Positions 1 to 9,716 of a stretch of 64,000 nucleotides of DNA are shown in pieces. How positions within the stretch are numbered: the stretch's first letter is position 1; each line of letters begins with the position of its first letter. The notes below the pieces were generated by a model. The model saw nothing but the letters and a program-made list of their open reading frames with translations. It did not search any database and had not been told where the DNA came from. The stretch is from Rhodoferax sp. (GTDB lineage: Bacteria > Pseudomonadota > Gammaproteobacteria > Burkholderiales > Burkholderiaceae_C), in assembly GCF_023700745.1 (NCBI RefSeq), contig NZ_JAMPYG010000002.1:62001-126000 (forward strand). Direction: 5' to 3'. The position numbers were made by a program, and so were the translations under genes.

Positions 1-2183
1 ATCCAGAGGTCGGCGCGGGCTTCGCCCGGCGGCACGATCGCCTGCTGGCCAAGCTGCACCATGCGGTCGGTGTTGCTCACCGAGCCGGTCTTCTCGGGCC
101 AGGCGCTGGCCGGCAGCACCACGTCGGCGAGCCAGGCGGTCTCGGTCATGAAGATGTCCTGCACCACCAGATGCTCCAGCGCCGCCAGCGCTGCGCGGGC
201 GTGGTTCAGGTCGGGGTCGCTCATGGCCGGGTTCTCGCCCATGATGTACATGCCACGCACCTTGTGCGGGTCGTTGTCCGGCGCCTGCGTCTTGTGCATG
301 ATCTCGACCACGGTGTAGCCCCGCTCGGGATCCAGCGGCTGACCCCAGAAGTGCTCAAACCACGCCTGCGCCGCCGGGTCGTCGACCTGCTGGTAGTTCG
401 GGTACATCATGGGGATCAGACCGGCGTCTGATGCGCCCTGCACATTGTTCTGGCCGCGCAAGGGATGCAAACCGGACCCGGGCTTGCCGATCTGCCCGGC
501 CACCGTGGCCAACGCAATCAGGCAGCGCACGTTGTCGGTGCCGTGGATGTGCTGGCTCACGCCCATGCCCCACAGAATCATGGCACCGCGCGCCTGGGCA
601 TAAGCGCGCGCCACTTCGCGCACGGTGCCGGCATCAATGCCGCAAATCGGCGCCATGGCCTCAGGGCTATAGGGTTTGACGGCTTCGGCCAGCGCGGCGA
701 AGTTGCTGGCACGCCGGGTCAAAAAGTCCTGATCCGCCAGGCCTTCTTCGATGATGGTGTGGATCAGCGCATTGATCAACGCGACATCCGTGTCGGCGTT
801 GAATTGCAGCGAGCGCCAGGCATGGCGGCTCAGGTCGGTGCGGCGCGGGTCGGCCAGCACCACACGCGCACCCGCCTTGGCGGCATTCTTGATCCAGGTG
901 GCGGCCACCGGGTGATTCGCGCTGGGGTTGCAGCCGATCACCAGAATCAATTCCGAATGCGCCACGTCCTTGACCTGGTTCGTCACCGCGCCCGAGCCAA
1001 CGCCTTCCAGCATAGCAGCCACGCTGGAGGCATGGCACAGCCGGGTGCAATGGTCAACATTGTTCGAGCCAAAACCGGTGCGCACCAGCTTCTGAAACAG
1101 GTAAGCCTCTTCGTTGCTGCCCTTGGCCGAGCCGAAGCCGGCCAAGGACTTCGCGCCATGGGTGTCGCGCAGCGCCTTGAGCGGACCAGCCGCCAAGGCC
1201 AGGGCTTCCTCCCAGCTGGCTTCGCGAAACACCGCTGACCAGTCGCTGCTGTCACGCTTGAGTTGCTGCAGACTGGCTGGGTCCTTGGGCACACCGGGCT
1301 TGCGCACCAGTGGCTTGGTCAGGCGCTGCGGGCTGTGCGCGTAGTCAAAACCAAAACGGCCCTTGACGCACAGGCGGCTCTGGTTGGCCGGTCCATCGCG
1401 CCCCTCAACGGCGACGATGGTGTTGCCTTTGACTTTGTAGGTGACGAGGCAGCCAACACCGCAGAAAGGGCAGACCGAGTCGACCTCGCGGTCGACCGTC
1501 TGCGCACCGATGTGCGATTTGGGCATCAACGCGCCAGTTGGGCAGGCTTGCACGCATTCGCCGCAAGCAACGCAGGAGCTCAGGCCCATCGGGTCGTTCA
1601 GATCGAAGCTGATGTGGCTGTGTGCGCCGCGCCGGGCGTAGCCGATGACGTCATTGACCTGGATCTCGCGGCAGGCGCGCACGCAGCGGTTGCACTGGAT
1701 GCAGGCGTCCAGATGCACGGCCATGGCCGGGTGGGACAGGTCTGCCGCAGGCGTCTCGCGCTGCAACGCACGCAATGCCGGGCGCACCTGCACGTCCATG
1801 CGTGCGGCCCAGTCACTGAGTTCGCCATGCGGCTGCGACGCGCCGGCGGCGTTGTGCTTGTAGCCGGTGTCCGGCAGGTCGGCCAGCAGCATCTCCAGCA
1901 CCATCTGCTGGCTTTTGACGGCGCGCGCGCTGCGCGACTGCACCACCATGCCGGCACTCGGGCTGCGACAGCAGCTGGGCGCCAGGCTGCGCTCGCCCTC
2001 GATTTCAACCACGCAGGCACGGCAGTTGCCGTCAGAGCGCAAGCCGTCCTGGTGGCACAGGTGCGGAATCTCCACGCCATGGCGCTGGGCGGCCTTGAAG
2101 ATGGTTTCACCGGGTTGCGCGACCATCGGCTGGCCGTCCAGCGTGAAGACCACGGTGTCGGTGGATGCCGTGTCCTGGTTCAT
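1..2183 (-). CDS. fdwA: NAD-dependent formate dehydrogenase, alpha (catalytic) subunit, partial at the left window edge
   Basis: Catalytic subunit of a cytoplasmic metal- and pterin-dependent formate dehydrogenase (formate to CO2, electrons to NAD through the partner subunit). Only the first ~727 residues lie in the window; the C-terminus is beyond base 1. In order I see a [2Fe-2S] ferredoxin-like N-terminus, two ferredoxin clusters (CIQCNRCVRAC near residue 165, CVACGECVQAC near 203), then the molybdopterin-oxidoreductase cluster CPFCGVGC near 241. Cys383 in CTRLCHASS is the expected Mo/W ligand, so this is the cysteine, not selenocysteine, form. The ATG overlaps the stop of the beta-subunit gene by 4 bp (ATGA). 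The fused beta partner resembles the two-subunit FdwAB/Fdh1AB enzymes, hence the tentative symbol; fdhF or fdsA are alternative names. Mo versus W cannot be read from sequence. Confidence 0.93.
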   Translation of the reverse strand, partial: MNQDTASTDTVVFTLDGQPMVAQPGETIFKAAQRHGVEIPHLCHQDGLRSDGNCRACVVEIEGERSLAPSCCRSPSAGMVVQSRSARAVKSQQMVLEMLLADLPDTGYKHNAAGASQPHGELSDWAARMDVQVRPALRALQRETPAADLSHPAMAVHLDACIQCNRCVRACREIQVNDVIGYARRGAHSHISFDLNDPMGLSSCVACGECVQACPTGALMPKSHIGAQTVDREVDSVCPFCGVGCLVTYKVKGNTIVAVEGRDGPANQSRLCVKGRFGFDYAHSPQRLTKPLVRKPGVPKDPASLQQLKRDSSDWSAVFREASWEEALALAAGPLKALRDTHGAKSLAGFGSAKGSNEEAYLFQKLVRTGFGSNNVDHCTRLCHASSVAAMLEGVGSGAVTNQVKDVAHSELILVIGCNPSANHPVAATWIKNAAKAGARVVLADPRRTDLSRHAWRSLQFNADTDVALINALIHTIIEEGLADQDFLTRRASNFAALAEAVKPYSPEAMAPICGIDAGTVREVARAYAQARGAMILWGMGVSQHIHGTDNVRCLIALATVAGQIGKPGSGLHPLRGQNNVQGASDAGLIPMMYPNYQQVDDPAAQAWFEHFWGQPLDPERGYTVVEIMHKTQAPDNDPHKVRGMYIMGENPAMSDPDLNHARAALAALEHLVVQDIFMTETAWLADVVLPASAWPEKTGSVSNTDRMVQLGQQAIVPPGEARADLW

Positions 2184-3952
2184 GCTGCGTCTCCGATCTC
2201 ATGGGCAAAGTAGGTCTGCACACAGCGCACCGGGTTGGGCGCGGCCTGGCCCAGGCCGCAGATCGATGCGTCGGCCATCACCTGGCACAGGTCGTTCAGG
2301 GTGGCCTGATCCCAGCTGTCCACTTCCATCAGCCGGGCCGCCTTCGCCGTCCCGACCCGGCACGGCGTGCACTGGCCGCAGCTTTCATCGGCAAAGAAAC
2401 GCATGGCGTTCAGGGCGGCGTCACGGGCGCGGTCATGCTGGCTCAGCACGACCACGGCGGCTGAGCCGATGAAGCAACCGTGCGCCTGAAGGGTGTCAAA
2501 GTCGAGCGGCAGGTTGGCCAGCCGCGCCGGCAGAATGCCACCCGAGGCACCGCCGGGCAGGTAGGCGTACAGGGTGTGGCCGTCTTGCATGCCGCCACAG
2601 TGTTCGTCAATCAGCTCCTGCAGCGTGATGCCGGCCGGCGCCAGCTTGACGCCCGGCTCGTTCACGCGCCCGCTGACGCTGAAACTGCGCAAGCCGTGTC
2701 GGCCATGGCGGCCGAATCCGTTGAACCATTGCGGGCCCTTTTCCACAATATCGCGCACCCAATACAGGGTCTCAAAATTGTGTTCCAGCGTCGGGCGGCC
2801 GAACAGACCGTTTTCTGCGATGTAGGGTGGGCGCTTGCGCGGCACGCCACGCTTGCCTTCGATGCTTTCGATCATGGCCGACTCCTCGCCACAGACGTAG
2901 GCGCCGGCGCCCCGGCGCAGTTCGATGTGCGGCAGCGCGCACGGCGGATCGGCCTGCAGCGCGGCGAGTTCGCGCGCCAGCAGGGCGCGGCCGTCGTGGT
3001 ATTCGTCGCGCAGGTAGAGGTAACAGGCCTGCACGCCGACGACCTGGGCGGCAATCAAGACACCTTCCAGAAAACGGTGCGGGTCGCGCTCCAGGTAATG
3101 CCGGTCCTTGAAGGTGCCGGGCTCACCTTCGTCAATGTTCACGGCCATCAGGCGTGGCGCGGCAAAACCCCGCACGATGCGCCATTTGCGTCCGGCCGGG
3201 AAACCGGCACCGCCCAGCCCGCGCAGACCGGAATCTTCCATCGCATGGAGCACAGTGGACGCGTCCAGTGTGCCCTGCGCCAATGCCTGGACCAGCGCGT
3301 AGCCGCCCTGCGCCCGGTAGTCCGCGTAAGTCACGGCCGCGGTGCTTGTGGTGTTGGCATCGGCTTGGCTGGCTTGGTCGTCTGCAGCGGTGCTGGACAG
3401 GGCCAGCTTTACCGTCTTCACGACGGCTTCGGGCGTGGCCGGTGCCAGGGCGTGTTGGTGCACCACGGCCACCGGCGCCTGGGCGCATCGCCCCACGCAG
3501 GGCGTGCGTACGACGCGCACCTCGGCGTGCCCCAGCAGGTCGGGCAGGCGCGCCAGCAGCTTGTCGGCACCCGCCATCGCGCAGGATTGGCCATCGCAGA
3601 CGCGCACCGTCAAGCGCGCGGGCTGCTCGCCGTCCTTGATGATGTCGAAGTGGTGGTAGAAGCTGGCCACCTCGTAGACCTCGGCCATCGACAGCCGCAT
3701 GTCCTGCGCCAGCGCCACCAGGTGGCGTTCGAACAGGCCACCATAGGCATCGTTGAGCTGGTGCAGGTGTTCGATCAGCAGGTCGCGCCGATGGCCACCG
3801 GTCGGTGGCGCACCGATCAGCGTGCGAAGCTCATTCAGCGAGACGGCGTCGCTTTGCCGTCCCTTGAGGCGTGCGCGTTGGCCGATGGGTTCGCGCGACC
3901 GAGCCGGCTTGACCAGGCTCTGTGCGGAGGGGGACGTTGCAGCAAGTTTCAT
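2180..3952 (-). CDS. fdwB: Formate dehydrogenase beta subunit, NuoE-NuoF fusion
   Basis: Diaphorase subunit that takes electrons from the alpha subunit to NAD. Residues ~40-180 form a NuoE-like thioredoxin-fold domain with the [2Fe-2S] pattern C119-x4-C124 and C152-x3-C156. Residues ~210-590 are NuoF-like: a glycine-rich FMN loop (LRGLGGAGFPAG, ~243-254), the GAYVCGEESA segment (~350), and a C-terminal [4Fe-4S] site C525-x2-C528-x2-C531 plus C565. The 590 aa length equals FdsG plus FdsB joined, as in the tungsten enzymes FdwB and Fdh1B. It overlaps the alpha gene by 4 bp, and its start lies 108 bp downstream of hutG on the same strand, so read-through from the hut operon is plausible. No separate gamma subunit gene is present. 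Confidence 0.93.
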   Translation of the reverse strand: MKLAATSPSAQSLVKPARSREPIGQRARLKGRQSDAVSLNELRTLIGAPPTGGHRRDLLIEHLHQLNDAYGGLFERHLVALAQDMRLSMAEVYEVASFYHHFDIIKDGEQPARLTVRVCDGQSCAMAGADKLLARLPDLLGHAEVRVVRTPCVGRCAQAPVAVVHQHALAPATPEAVVKTVKLALSSTAADDQASQADANTTSTAAVTYADYRAQGGYALVQALAQGTLDASTVLHAMEDSGLRGLGGAGFPAGRKWRIVRGFAAPRLMAVNIDEGEPGTFKDRHYLERDPHRFLEGVLIAAQVVGVQACYLYLRDEYHDGRALLARELAALQADPPCALPHIELRRGAGAYVCGEESAMIESIEGKRGVPRKRPPYIAENGLFGRPTLEHNFETLYWVRDIVEKGPQWFNGFGRHGRHGLRSFSVSGRVNEPGVKLAPAGITLQELIDEHCGGMQDGHTLYAYLPGGASGGILPARLANLPLDFDTLQAHGCFIGSAAVVVLSQHDRARDAALNAMRFFADESCGQCTPCRVGTAKAARLMEVDSWDQATLNDLCQVMADASICGLGQAAPNPVRCVQTYFAHEIGDAA

Positions 3953-4060
3953 GGTGCGGGCTTAAAGATCATGGACGAGGGCCATTGTGCGACAGGCATG
4001 CAATCCCCACGACCTTGCCGGCGTAGGGTCCTGCGGCACGACTGCGAGGGTGAGCGCGGT

Positions 4061-4876
4061 TTATACCGAACCGGTTTCGGCAAAGCGCAGCGATGCTTCG
4101 AGCATGGCGCGCAGCACCGGCTGCACGGCGGCGGCGCGCTCGGGCAGGTAATCAAACGGCAGCGCCTCCTGCATGTAGGCACATTGGGTCATTTCCAGCT
4201 GCACGGCGTGGATGCCGCGTTCCGGTTGACCGTATTGGCGCGTGATGTGGCCACCCTTGAAACGGCCGTTGAGCACGGCGCTGTAGGTGCTGGCCTGGCC
4301 GATCGCCAACAGGGTTTGTGCAAGCGGGGTGTCGCAACTGGCGCCGTTGGCCGTTCCCAGGTTCAGGTCGGGCAGCTGGCCCTCAAAAAAACGCGGCAAC
4401 ACCGAGCGGATCGAATGCGCGTCCCACAACACAACGCTGCCGTGCACGGTACGCAGACGTTCCAGTTCACGCTGCAACTGCCGGTGGTAGGGGTACCAAA
4501 TGGCGTCGCGCCGAGTCTTGATTTCAGCATCACCCGGCAACACACCATCGGCATAGATTGGCGTCTTGTCAAAGGTATCTACCGGGCACAGGGCGGTGGT
4601 GTCCTGCCCCGGGTAGAGGTTTTGATTGTCAGGCGGACGGTTCAGGTCGACCACGTAACGTGAGTGCGTGGCCACCAGCACCGAGGCGCCCAGTTCATCG
4701 GCAAAGTCGTACAGCCTTTCCAGGTGCCAGTCGGTGTCGGGAACCTGGCGCGCCTCGTCGGTGAAGCGCGCCGCCAGCGCGGGTGGCACATAGGTACCCA
4801 CATGGGGCATGGAAATCAGCAAGGGCCGGGTGCCGGCGCGAAAACGGAAAGGGGGTTCGGTTGTTGCGAAGCTCAT
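4061..4876 (-). CDS. hutG: N-formylglutamate deformylase (N-formylglutamate amidohydrolase)
   Basis: Last step of the five-step histidine pathway: N-formyl-L-glutamate is hydrolysed to glutamate and formate in the cytoplasm. The 271 aa protein matches the N-formylglutamate amidohydrolase family over its whole length; typical blocks are LLISMPHVGTYVP near residue 20, VATHSRYVVDLNRPP near 70 and the LWDAHSIRS block near 150. Its ATG overlaps the hutF stop by 4 bp, so the two are translationally coupled. HutF and HutG together define the formate-releasing route rather than the formiminoglutamase route. The formate dehydrogenase genes follow on the same strand after 108 bp. Confidence 0.95.
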   Translation of the reverse strand: MSFATTEPPFRFRAGTRPLLISMPHVGTYVPPALAARFTDEARQVPDTDWHLERLYDFADELGASVLVATHSRYVVDLNRPPDNQNLYPGQDTTALCPVDTFDKTPIYADGVLPGDAEIKTRRDAIWYPYHRQLQRELERLRTVHGSVVLWDAHSIRSVLPRFFEGQLPDLNLGTANGASCDTPLAQTLLAIGQASTYSAVLNGRFKGGHITRQYGQPERGIHAVQLEMTQCAYMQEALPFDYLPERAAAVQPVLRAMLEASLRFAETGSV

Positions 4877-6261
4877 GATGATGAAGTCAATAAGGCGCTA
4901 CGTGCGCGACAAAAATCCTTGCTGGCCGTGCTGTGCAGGGGGTGATGACCCGACGCGACGCGGCACTTGCCTGCCTGCCAGACGCTGTCGATGGCCGAGC
5001 TGCGGCTGCTGGCAAAGACGTGGCTGGCCAGCATCTGCGCCGGCGCCAGGCCGTGCAAGGCGGTGTGTTCTGCATCGAGTACGACAAAGTCGGCTTGCTG
5101 ACCAAGCGCCAGGCCTTTGATGGCGCGTCCGGCGGCTTGCGCACCGCCCGCAAGAGCGCCCAGCCACAACGCATCGGCCACCTGCGGATGGCCCGGCTCG
5201 GCGCTGACGTTGCGCTGGCGCAGCGCCAGCCGCTGGCCGTATTCCAGCAGCATCAACTCCTCGGCCGGGTTGACGCTGATGTGGCTGTCCGAGCCCACGC
5301 CCCAGGCACCGCCGTGGCCACGCCAGGCGGGAAAGTCGAACAGGCCATCACCCAGGTTGGCTTCGGTGCTGGGGCAAATGCCGACCACTGCGCCTTGAGC
5401 CGCGGCGCCGCGGTATTCCTGCGTGTTCATGTGGGTGGCGTGCACCAGACACCAGCGCGCAGTGACGTCGGCGTGGTCCAGCAGCCATTGCACCGGACGC
5501 TGCCCGCTCCAGTCCAGGCAGGCATCGACCTCGGCCGTCTGTTCGGCAATGTGGATGTGCACCGGCGCCGTGGGGTCGATGGCGTCAAGACCGGCCAACA
5601 CCTCGCGCAGACTGTCAGGCGGCACGGCGCGCAGCGAATGTGGCGCCAGACCCAGGCGCGCCCCTTGCGCATCGCACAGGGGCTTGAGGCGCGCCAGCAG
5701 CGCTAGCATGTTGTCGGTTGAACGGATAAAACGGCGCTGGCCGTCCAGCGGTGGCGTGGCGCCAAAGCCGCTGGTCTGGTACAGCACGGGCAGCAACGTC
5801 AGGCCGATGCCTGCGGTATGCGCTGCCCGCAGCAGGCAGTGAGCCAGCGTGGCGTCGTCGGCATAGGGGCGACCGTCCTGGTCATGGTGGACGTAATGAA
5901 ATTCGCACACGCTGGTGTAGCCGGCTTCGAGCATTTCAACGTAGAGCCAGGTCGCAATCGCCTCCAGCTGCTCCGGCGTCAGGCGCTGGGCAAAGCGGTA
6001 CATCAGCGTGCGCCAGCTCCAGAAGCTGTCCTGCGCCTCGCCCCGGTATTCGGTGAGCCCCCCAAAGGCGCGCTGAAAGGCGTGCGAATGCAGGTTGGGC
6101 ATGCCGGGCAGCACGGGACCGCTCGCCCGCGGGACTCCTGGAGCGGACGCGGCCCCGCAGTTCACCTCGGTCAGGCGGCCACTGGCATCCCATTGCAGGA
6201 GCACGTCGCGTGCCCAGCCAGTGGGCAATAGCGCGTGTTCGGCAAAAAATTGATTCGTCAT
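4873..6261 (-). CDS. hutF: Formimidoylglutamate deiminase
   Basis: Converts N-formimidoyl-L-glutamate to N-formyl-L-glutamate plus ammonia. It is an amidohydrolase-superfamily enzyme of 462 aa. Metal-site motifs are visible: HSHAFQRAFGG near residue 55, HIHIAEQ and HATHMN in the middle and GSDSHISVNP near 320. I start it at the ATG at 6261 (MTNQFFAEHALLP), 7 bp after the hutI stop; the upstream in-frame ATG at 6372 would overlap hutI by more than 100 bp and adds unrelated residues. It overlaps hutG by 4 bp. Confidence 0.95.
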   Translation of the reverse strand: MTNQFFAEHALLPTGWARDVLLQWDASGRLTEVNCGAASAPGVPRASGPVLPGMPNLHSHAFQRAFGGLTEYRGEAQDSFWSWRTLMYRFAQRLTPEQLEAIATWLYVEMLEAGYTSVCEFHYVHHDQDGRPYADDATLAHCLLRAAHTAGIGLTLLPVLYQTSGFGATPPLDGQRRFIRSTDNMLALLARLKPLCDAQGARLGLAPHSLRAVPPDSLREVLAGLDAIDPTAPVHIHIAEQTAEVDACLDWSGQRPVQWLLDHADVTARWCLVHATHMNTQEYRGAAAQGAVVGICPSTEANLGDGLFDFPAWRGHGGAWGVGSDSHISVNPAEELMLLEYGQRLALRQRNVSAEPGHPQVADALWLGALAGGAQAAGRAIKGLALGQQADFVVLDAEHTALHGLAPAQMLASHVFASSRSSAIDSVWQAGKCRVASGHHPLHSTASKDFCRARSALLTSSS

Positions 6262-6268
6262 GATGGTG

Positions 6269-7510
6269 TCAAGAAGATACGGCGATGCGGCCCTGGCGCA
6301 CCACCCGGCAGGCCGGGCGCTGGCCCAGCCAGTAGGCCAGTTCAGACACATCGTCGATTGGCCATAAAACAAAGTTGGCCGCTTGGCCGGCGGCCAGGGT
6401 ACCGTGTGTTTTCTGCAGGCCCAGCGCTTGGGCGGCGTGGCGCGTGGCGCCGGCCAGCGCCTCGGGCACGGTCAGGCGAAACACCGTGCAGGCCATGTTG
6501 AGCATCAACAGCAGGCTCAGCGCCGGCGAGGTACCGGGATTGTGGTCGGTACTGACAGCCATTGGCACGCCAGCCGCGCGCAGCGCCTCGATGGGTGGCA
6601 AGTGGGTGTCACGCAGAAAGTAGTAGGCGCCCGGCAGCAACACGGCCACGCTGCCGGCGGCTTTCATGGCGGCAATACCTGCGGCGCTGAGGTGTTCGAT
6701 GTGGTCGCACGACAAGGCGCCGTAGCGCGCCGCCAGGGCCGCGCCGCCCATGTTGGAGAGCTGTTCGGCATGCAGCTTGACCGGCAGGCCCAGGCTTCGT
6801 GCGGTTCGGAACACCTGCTCGGTCTCGGCCAGCGAAAAGCCGATGCGCTCGCAGAAGACGTCGACGGCGTCGACCAGGCCCTCGGCCGCCAGCGCGGGCA
6901 TCATCTCGTGACACACCAGGTCAATGTAATCCTGGCTGCGGCCCACGTAGTCAGGCGGCAGGGCATGGGCGCCCAGAAAGGTGGTGCGCACGGTCACGCC
7001 CAGGTCCTGACCCAGGCGGCGGGCCACGCGCAGTTGTTTGCGTTCGTGTTCCAGCGCCAGGCCGTAGCCCGACTTGATCTCGATGGCGCAAACACCTTCT
7101 TCAAGCAGGCTGCGCAGGCGCGGCAGGGCCAGGGCGTACAGCGCGTCTTCGCTGGCCGCGCGGGTGGCGTGCACGCTGGAGACGATGCCACCACCGGCGC
7201 GGGCAATCTCCTCGTAACCAGCACCGGTCAGCCGCATGGCGAATTCGTTGGCGCGTTGGCCGCCATAGACCAGGTGGGTGTGGCAGTCGATCAAACCGGG
7301 TGTGACCAGGGCGCCTGCGCCGTCGTGGCGCGACACGCCGGACGCGACCTCCGGCAGGTCGCGGCGCGCACCGACCCAGACCAGCTGCCCGTCGCGTACG
7401 ATCAACGCGGCATCGGTCATGCCGGCGTGTCCGGCACCGAGCGCCTCGGGGGCCAGGCGCAAATGGGTCCAGAGGCCGTCGGCGCTGGGCAGGTCGTGAA
7501 AATCGGTCAT
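6269..7510 (-). CDS. hutI: Imidazolonepropionase
   Basis: Hydrolyses 4-imidazolone-5-propanoate to N-formimidoyl-L-glutamate, the third step of histidine breakdown. It is a 413 aa cytoplasmic amidohydrolase of normal family length. The metal motif [16 protein letters not shown] lies near residue 80, [10 protein letters not shown] near 245 and [10 protein letters not shown] near 320. The start overlaps the end of hutD by 4 bp and the stop is 7 bp before hutF, so it is in the middle of the operon. Confidence 0.96.
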   Translation of the reverse strand: MTDFHDLPSADGLWTHLRLAPEALGAGHAGMTDAALIVRDGQLVWVGARRDLPEVASGVSRHDGAGALVTPGLIDCHTHLVYGGQRANEFAMRLTGAGYEEIARAGGGIVSSVHATRAASEDALYALALPRLRSLLEEGVCAIEIKSGYGLALEHERKQLRVARRLGQDLGVTVRTTFLGAHALPPDYVGRSQDYIDLVCHEMMPALAAEGLVDAVDVFCERIGFSLAETEQVFRTARSLGLPVKLHAEQLSNMGGAALAARYGALSCDHIEHLSAAGIAAMKAAGSVAVLLPGAYYFLRDTHLPPIEALRAAGVPMAVSTDHNPGTSPALSLLLMLNMACTVFRLTVPEALAGATRHAAQALGLQKTHGTLAAGQAANFVLWPIDDVSELAYWLGQRPACRVVRQGRIAVSS

Positions 7511-8106
7511 GGTGTGGTGCGCTCAATCAGTACCGCGATCAAGGCGGCGTCGGCGGTTTCGCGGTGCAGCGACCAGCGTGTTGGTGTGTCGTGCCACCAC
7601 AGGCCCTCGTGCGCCTGCAGTGTGTGTCCGCCGCTGGTCGTCCAGCGCCCGCGCACGGCGTAGAGCAGGCCTTGCGCGCGGGTCGGCAGGTCCGCATCGG
7701 CTTGCAGCACCGCAACCGATGCGCGCCAGCCAGCGCGGCGCGTCATGACGTTGAAGTCGTGGCAGTCACCACCCAGCAAATCGGCCTGCACCGGCGCCTC
7801 GCCGGCAAAGGCAAACGGCGCCAGCGGCTGGTCCAGCCGGTGGTCGATGTGGCCGTCGGGCGTGTGCAGTCGCACACCCGCGCCGTCGAGCAGGGTGATG
7901 ACACGGTCGACGCCAGGGAAGGCAGAAAAAGGCCCGTCGCTGGCAATGTGGGCGATGCTGACGCGCCAATCAAAGCTGTCCATGTTGGCGCCGGCGGGCT
8001 GGCAGACGATCTCACTGGTGGTGCCACCGCCGTTCTTCCACGGCGTGACAGGCAAGCCCGATCGATTAAATCGTGTCAGCGGCATGGGTACGGCTCTTTC
8101 TGACAA
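7507..8106 (-). CDS. hutD: HutD family protein
   Basis: Small cupin-like protein (199 aa) of the HutD/Ves family, found with hut genes. In Pseudomonas HutD is reported to matter for histidine growth, possibly as a governor of pathway flux; its biochemical role is not settled. The conserved block [14 protein letters not shown] is at residues ~21-34. The listed ATG at 8106 is 4 bp after the hutH stop; an in-frame ATG at residue 8 ([10 protein letters not shown]) is an equally possible start. It overlaps hutI by 4 bp. Confidence 0.88.
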   Translation of the reverse strand: MSERAVPMPLTRFNRSGLPVTPWKNGGGTTSEIVCQPAGANMDSFDWRVSIAHIASDGPFSAFPGVDRVITLLDGAGVRLHTPDGHIDHRLDQPLAPFAFAGEAPVQADLLGGDCHDFNVMTRRAGWRASVAVLQADADLPTRAQGLLYAVRGRWTTSGGHTLQAHEGLWWHDTPTRWSLHRETADAALIAVLIERTTP

Positions 8107-8110
8107 ATGT

Positions 8111-9649
8111 TCAGACCCACAGACCAGCCAGCAGATCCTGCTGATCGGCGCCGAGCTTGCCCTTGAGCACCTGTGACTTCGCGGCTTCGATGTCGGGTGC
8201 CATCAGGCGGTCGCGGTCGTAAAAGGGCACATGCGCACGCAGCGTGGCATGCACATGGGCCAGCCGTGGGCTGGTAGTTAAAGGCTTCAGAAAATCCACA
8301 CCCTGTGCCGCGGCCAGCCATTCGATGCCCAGGATGGTGGCCGTGTTGTCGGCCATCTCGGCCAGGCGACGCCCGGCATAGGTGGCCATGCTCACGTGGT
8401 CTTCCTGGTTGGCGCTGGTGGGCAGGCTGTCGACGCTGGCCGGATGCGCGATCGACTTGTTTTCCGATGCCAGCGCGGCGGCCGTCACATGCGCAATCAT
8501 GAAGCCGGAATTGAGCCCCGGGTTGTCGACCAGAAACGCCGGCAGGCCCGACAGGCTGCTGTCGATCAGCAAGGCAATACGGCGCTCGGCGATGGCACCG
8601 ATCTCGGCGATCGCCAGGGCCAGCGTGTCGGCGGCGAAGGCCACCGGTTCGGCGTGGAAGTTGCCGCCAGACAATACCTCGCCGGTGTCGGGAAACACCA
8701 GCGGGTTGTCGGTCACGGCATTGGCCTCGATCAGCAAGGTGCGGGCGGCCTGGCCGATCAGGTCGAGGCAGGCGCCCATGACCTGCGGCTGACAGCGCAA
8801 GCTATAAGGGTCTTGCACGCGCTCGTCGTTGTCCAGGTGCGAGCGGCGGATGGCGCTGCCATCCAGCAGCGCACGGGTGAGCGCCGCCACGGCGATCTGG
8901 CCGGGTTGACCCCGCAGGGCGTGGATGCGCGGATCAAACGGTGCATCGCTGCCCTTGGCGGCGTCGACGCTCAACGCACCGGTGATCACGCCAGCTTCGA
9001 GCAGACGCTCGGCCATGAACAACCCATGCAAGACCAGCGCGGTCGACACCTGGGTGCCGTTGATCAGCGCCAGACCTTCTTTGGCGGCCAGCGTGAGCGG
9101 TGCGATGTCGGCGGCGGCCAAGGCCTCGCGCGCCGGGGTGATCACGCCGCGAACCCGAACCTGGCCTTCGCCCATCAGCGCCAGCGTCATGTGCGACAGC
9201 GGCGCCAAGTCGCCGGAGGCACCGACCGAGCCTTTCACCGGAATCAGCGGCACGATGCCGGCATTGAGCAGGGCCAGCAAGGTATCCACCACCACTGGGC
9301 GCACACCGGAAAAACCACGCGCCAGGCTGGCGGCCTTCATGACCATGACCAGGCGCACGGTGGCGTCGCTCATGGGCTCGCCGGTGCCCACCGAATGCGA
9401 CAGGATCAGGTTGCGTTGCAGCAACTCGAGCTGGTCGTCCGGGATGCGGGTCTTGGCCAGCTTGCCAAAGCCGGTGTTGATGCCATAGGCCGCGTCCCCC
9501 TTGTCGACGATGCGGGCAATGGTGTCAGCGGCGCTTTGCACCACCGCCCGAGCGCTTGCGGGCAGCGCCAAAGGCACCGAGTTTTTCCAGATGCTGCGCA
9601 AGTCGGCCAGCGTCAGCTGACCGGGATTCAGGACAAGGACGTGGTTCAT
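8111..9649 (-). CDS. hutH: Histidine ammonia-lyase
   Basis: Deaminates L-histidine to urocanate, the first step of the pathway. The 512 aa protein has the family hallmark [14 protein letters not shown], whose Ala144-Ser145-Gly146 cyclise to the MIO electrophile. The N-terminal YGINTGFG block (Tyr55) and the [13 protein letters not shown] block are also present. It lies 67 bp downstream of hutU and 4 bp upstream of hutD on the same strand. No frameshift or missing catalytic residue was seen. Confidence 0.97.
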   Translation of the reverse strand: MNHVLVLNPGQLTLADLRSIWKNSVPLALPASARAVVQSAADTIARIVDKGDAAYGINTGFGKLAKTRIPDDQLELLQRNLILSHSVGTGEPMSDATVRLVMVMKAASLARGFSGVRPVVVDTLLALLNAGIVPLIPVKGSVGASGDLAPLSHMTLALMGEGQVRVRGVITPAREALAAADIAPLTLAAKEGLALINGTQVSTALVLHGLFMAERLLEAGVITGALSVDAAKGSDAPFDPRIHALRGQPGQIAVAALTRALLDGSAIRRSHLDNDERVQDPYSLRCQPQVMGACLDLIGQAARTLLIEANAVTDNPLVFPDTGEVLSGGNFHAEPVAFAADTLALAIAEIGAIAERRIALLIDSSLSGLPAFLVDNPGLNSGFMIAHVTAAALASENKSIAHPASVDSLPTSANQEDHVSMATYAGRRLAEMADNTATILGIEWLAAAQGVDFLKPLTTSPRLAHVHATLRAHVPFYDRDRLMAPDIEAAKSQVLKGKLGADQQDLLAGLWV

Positions 9650-9716
9650 GCTGTTGGAAGGATGATGGGGTGAAACTGATGTGACTGTAATGGACGGACC
9701 GGCAGAGCGGGTCTAC

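Noticed and set aside
2480..4663. 727-codon open frame antisense to fdwB and hutG
   Set aside because: A GC-rich shadow frame; it crosses two well-recognised genes and has no family features.
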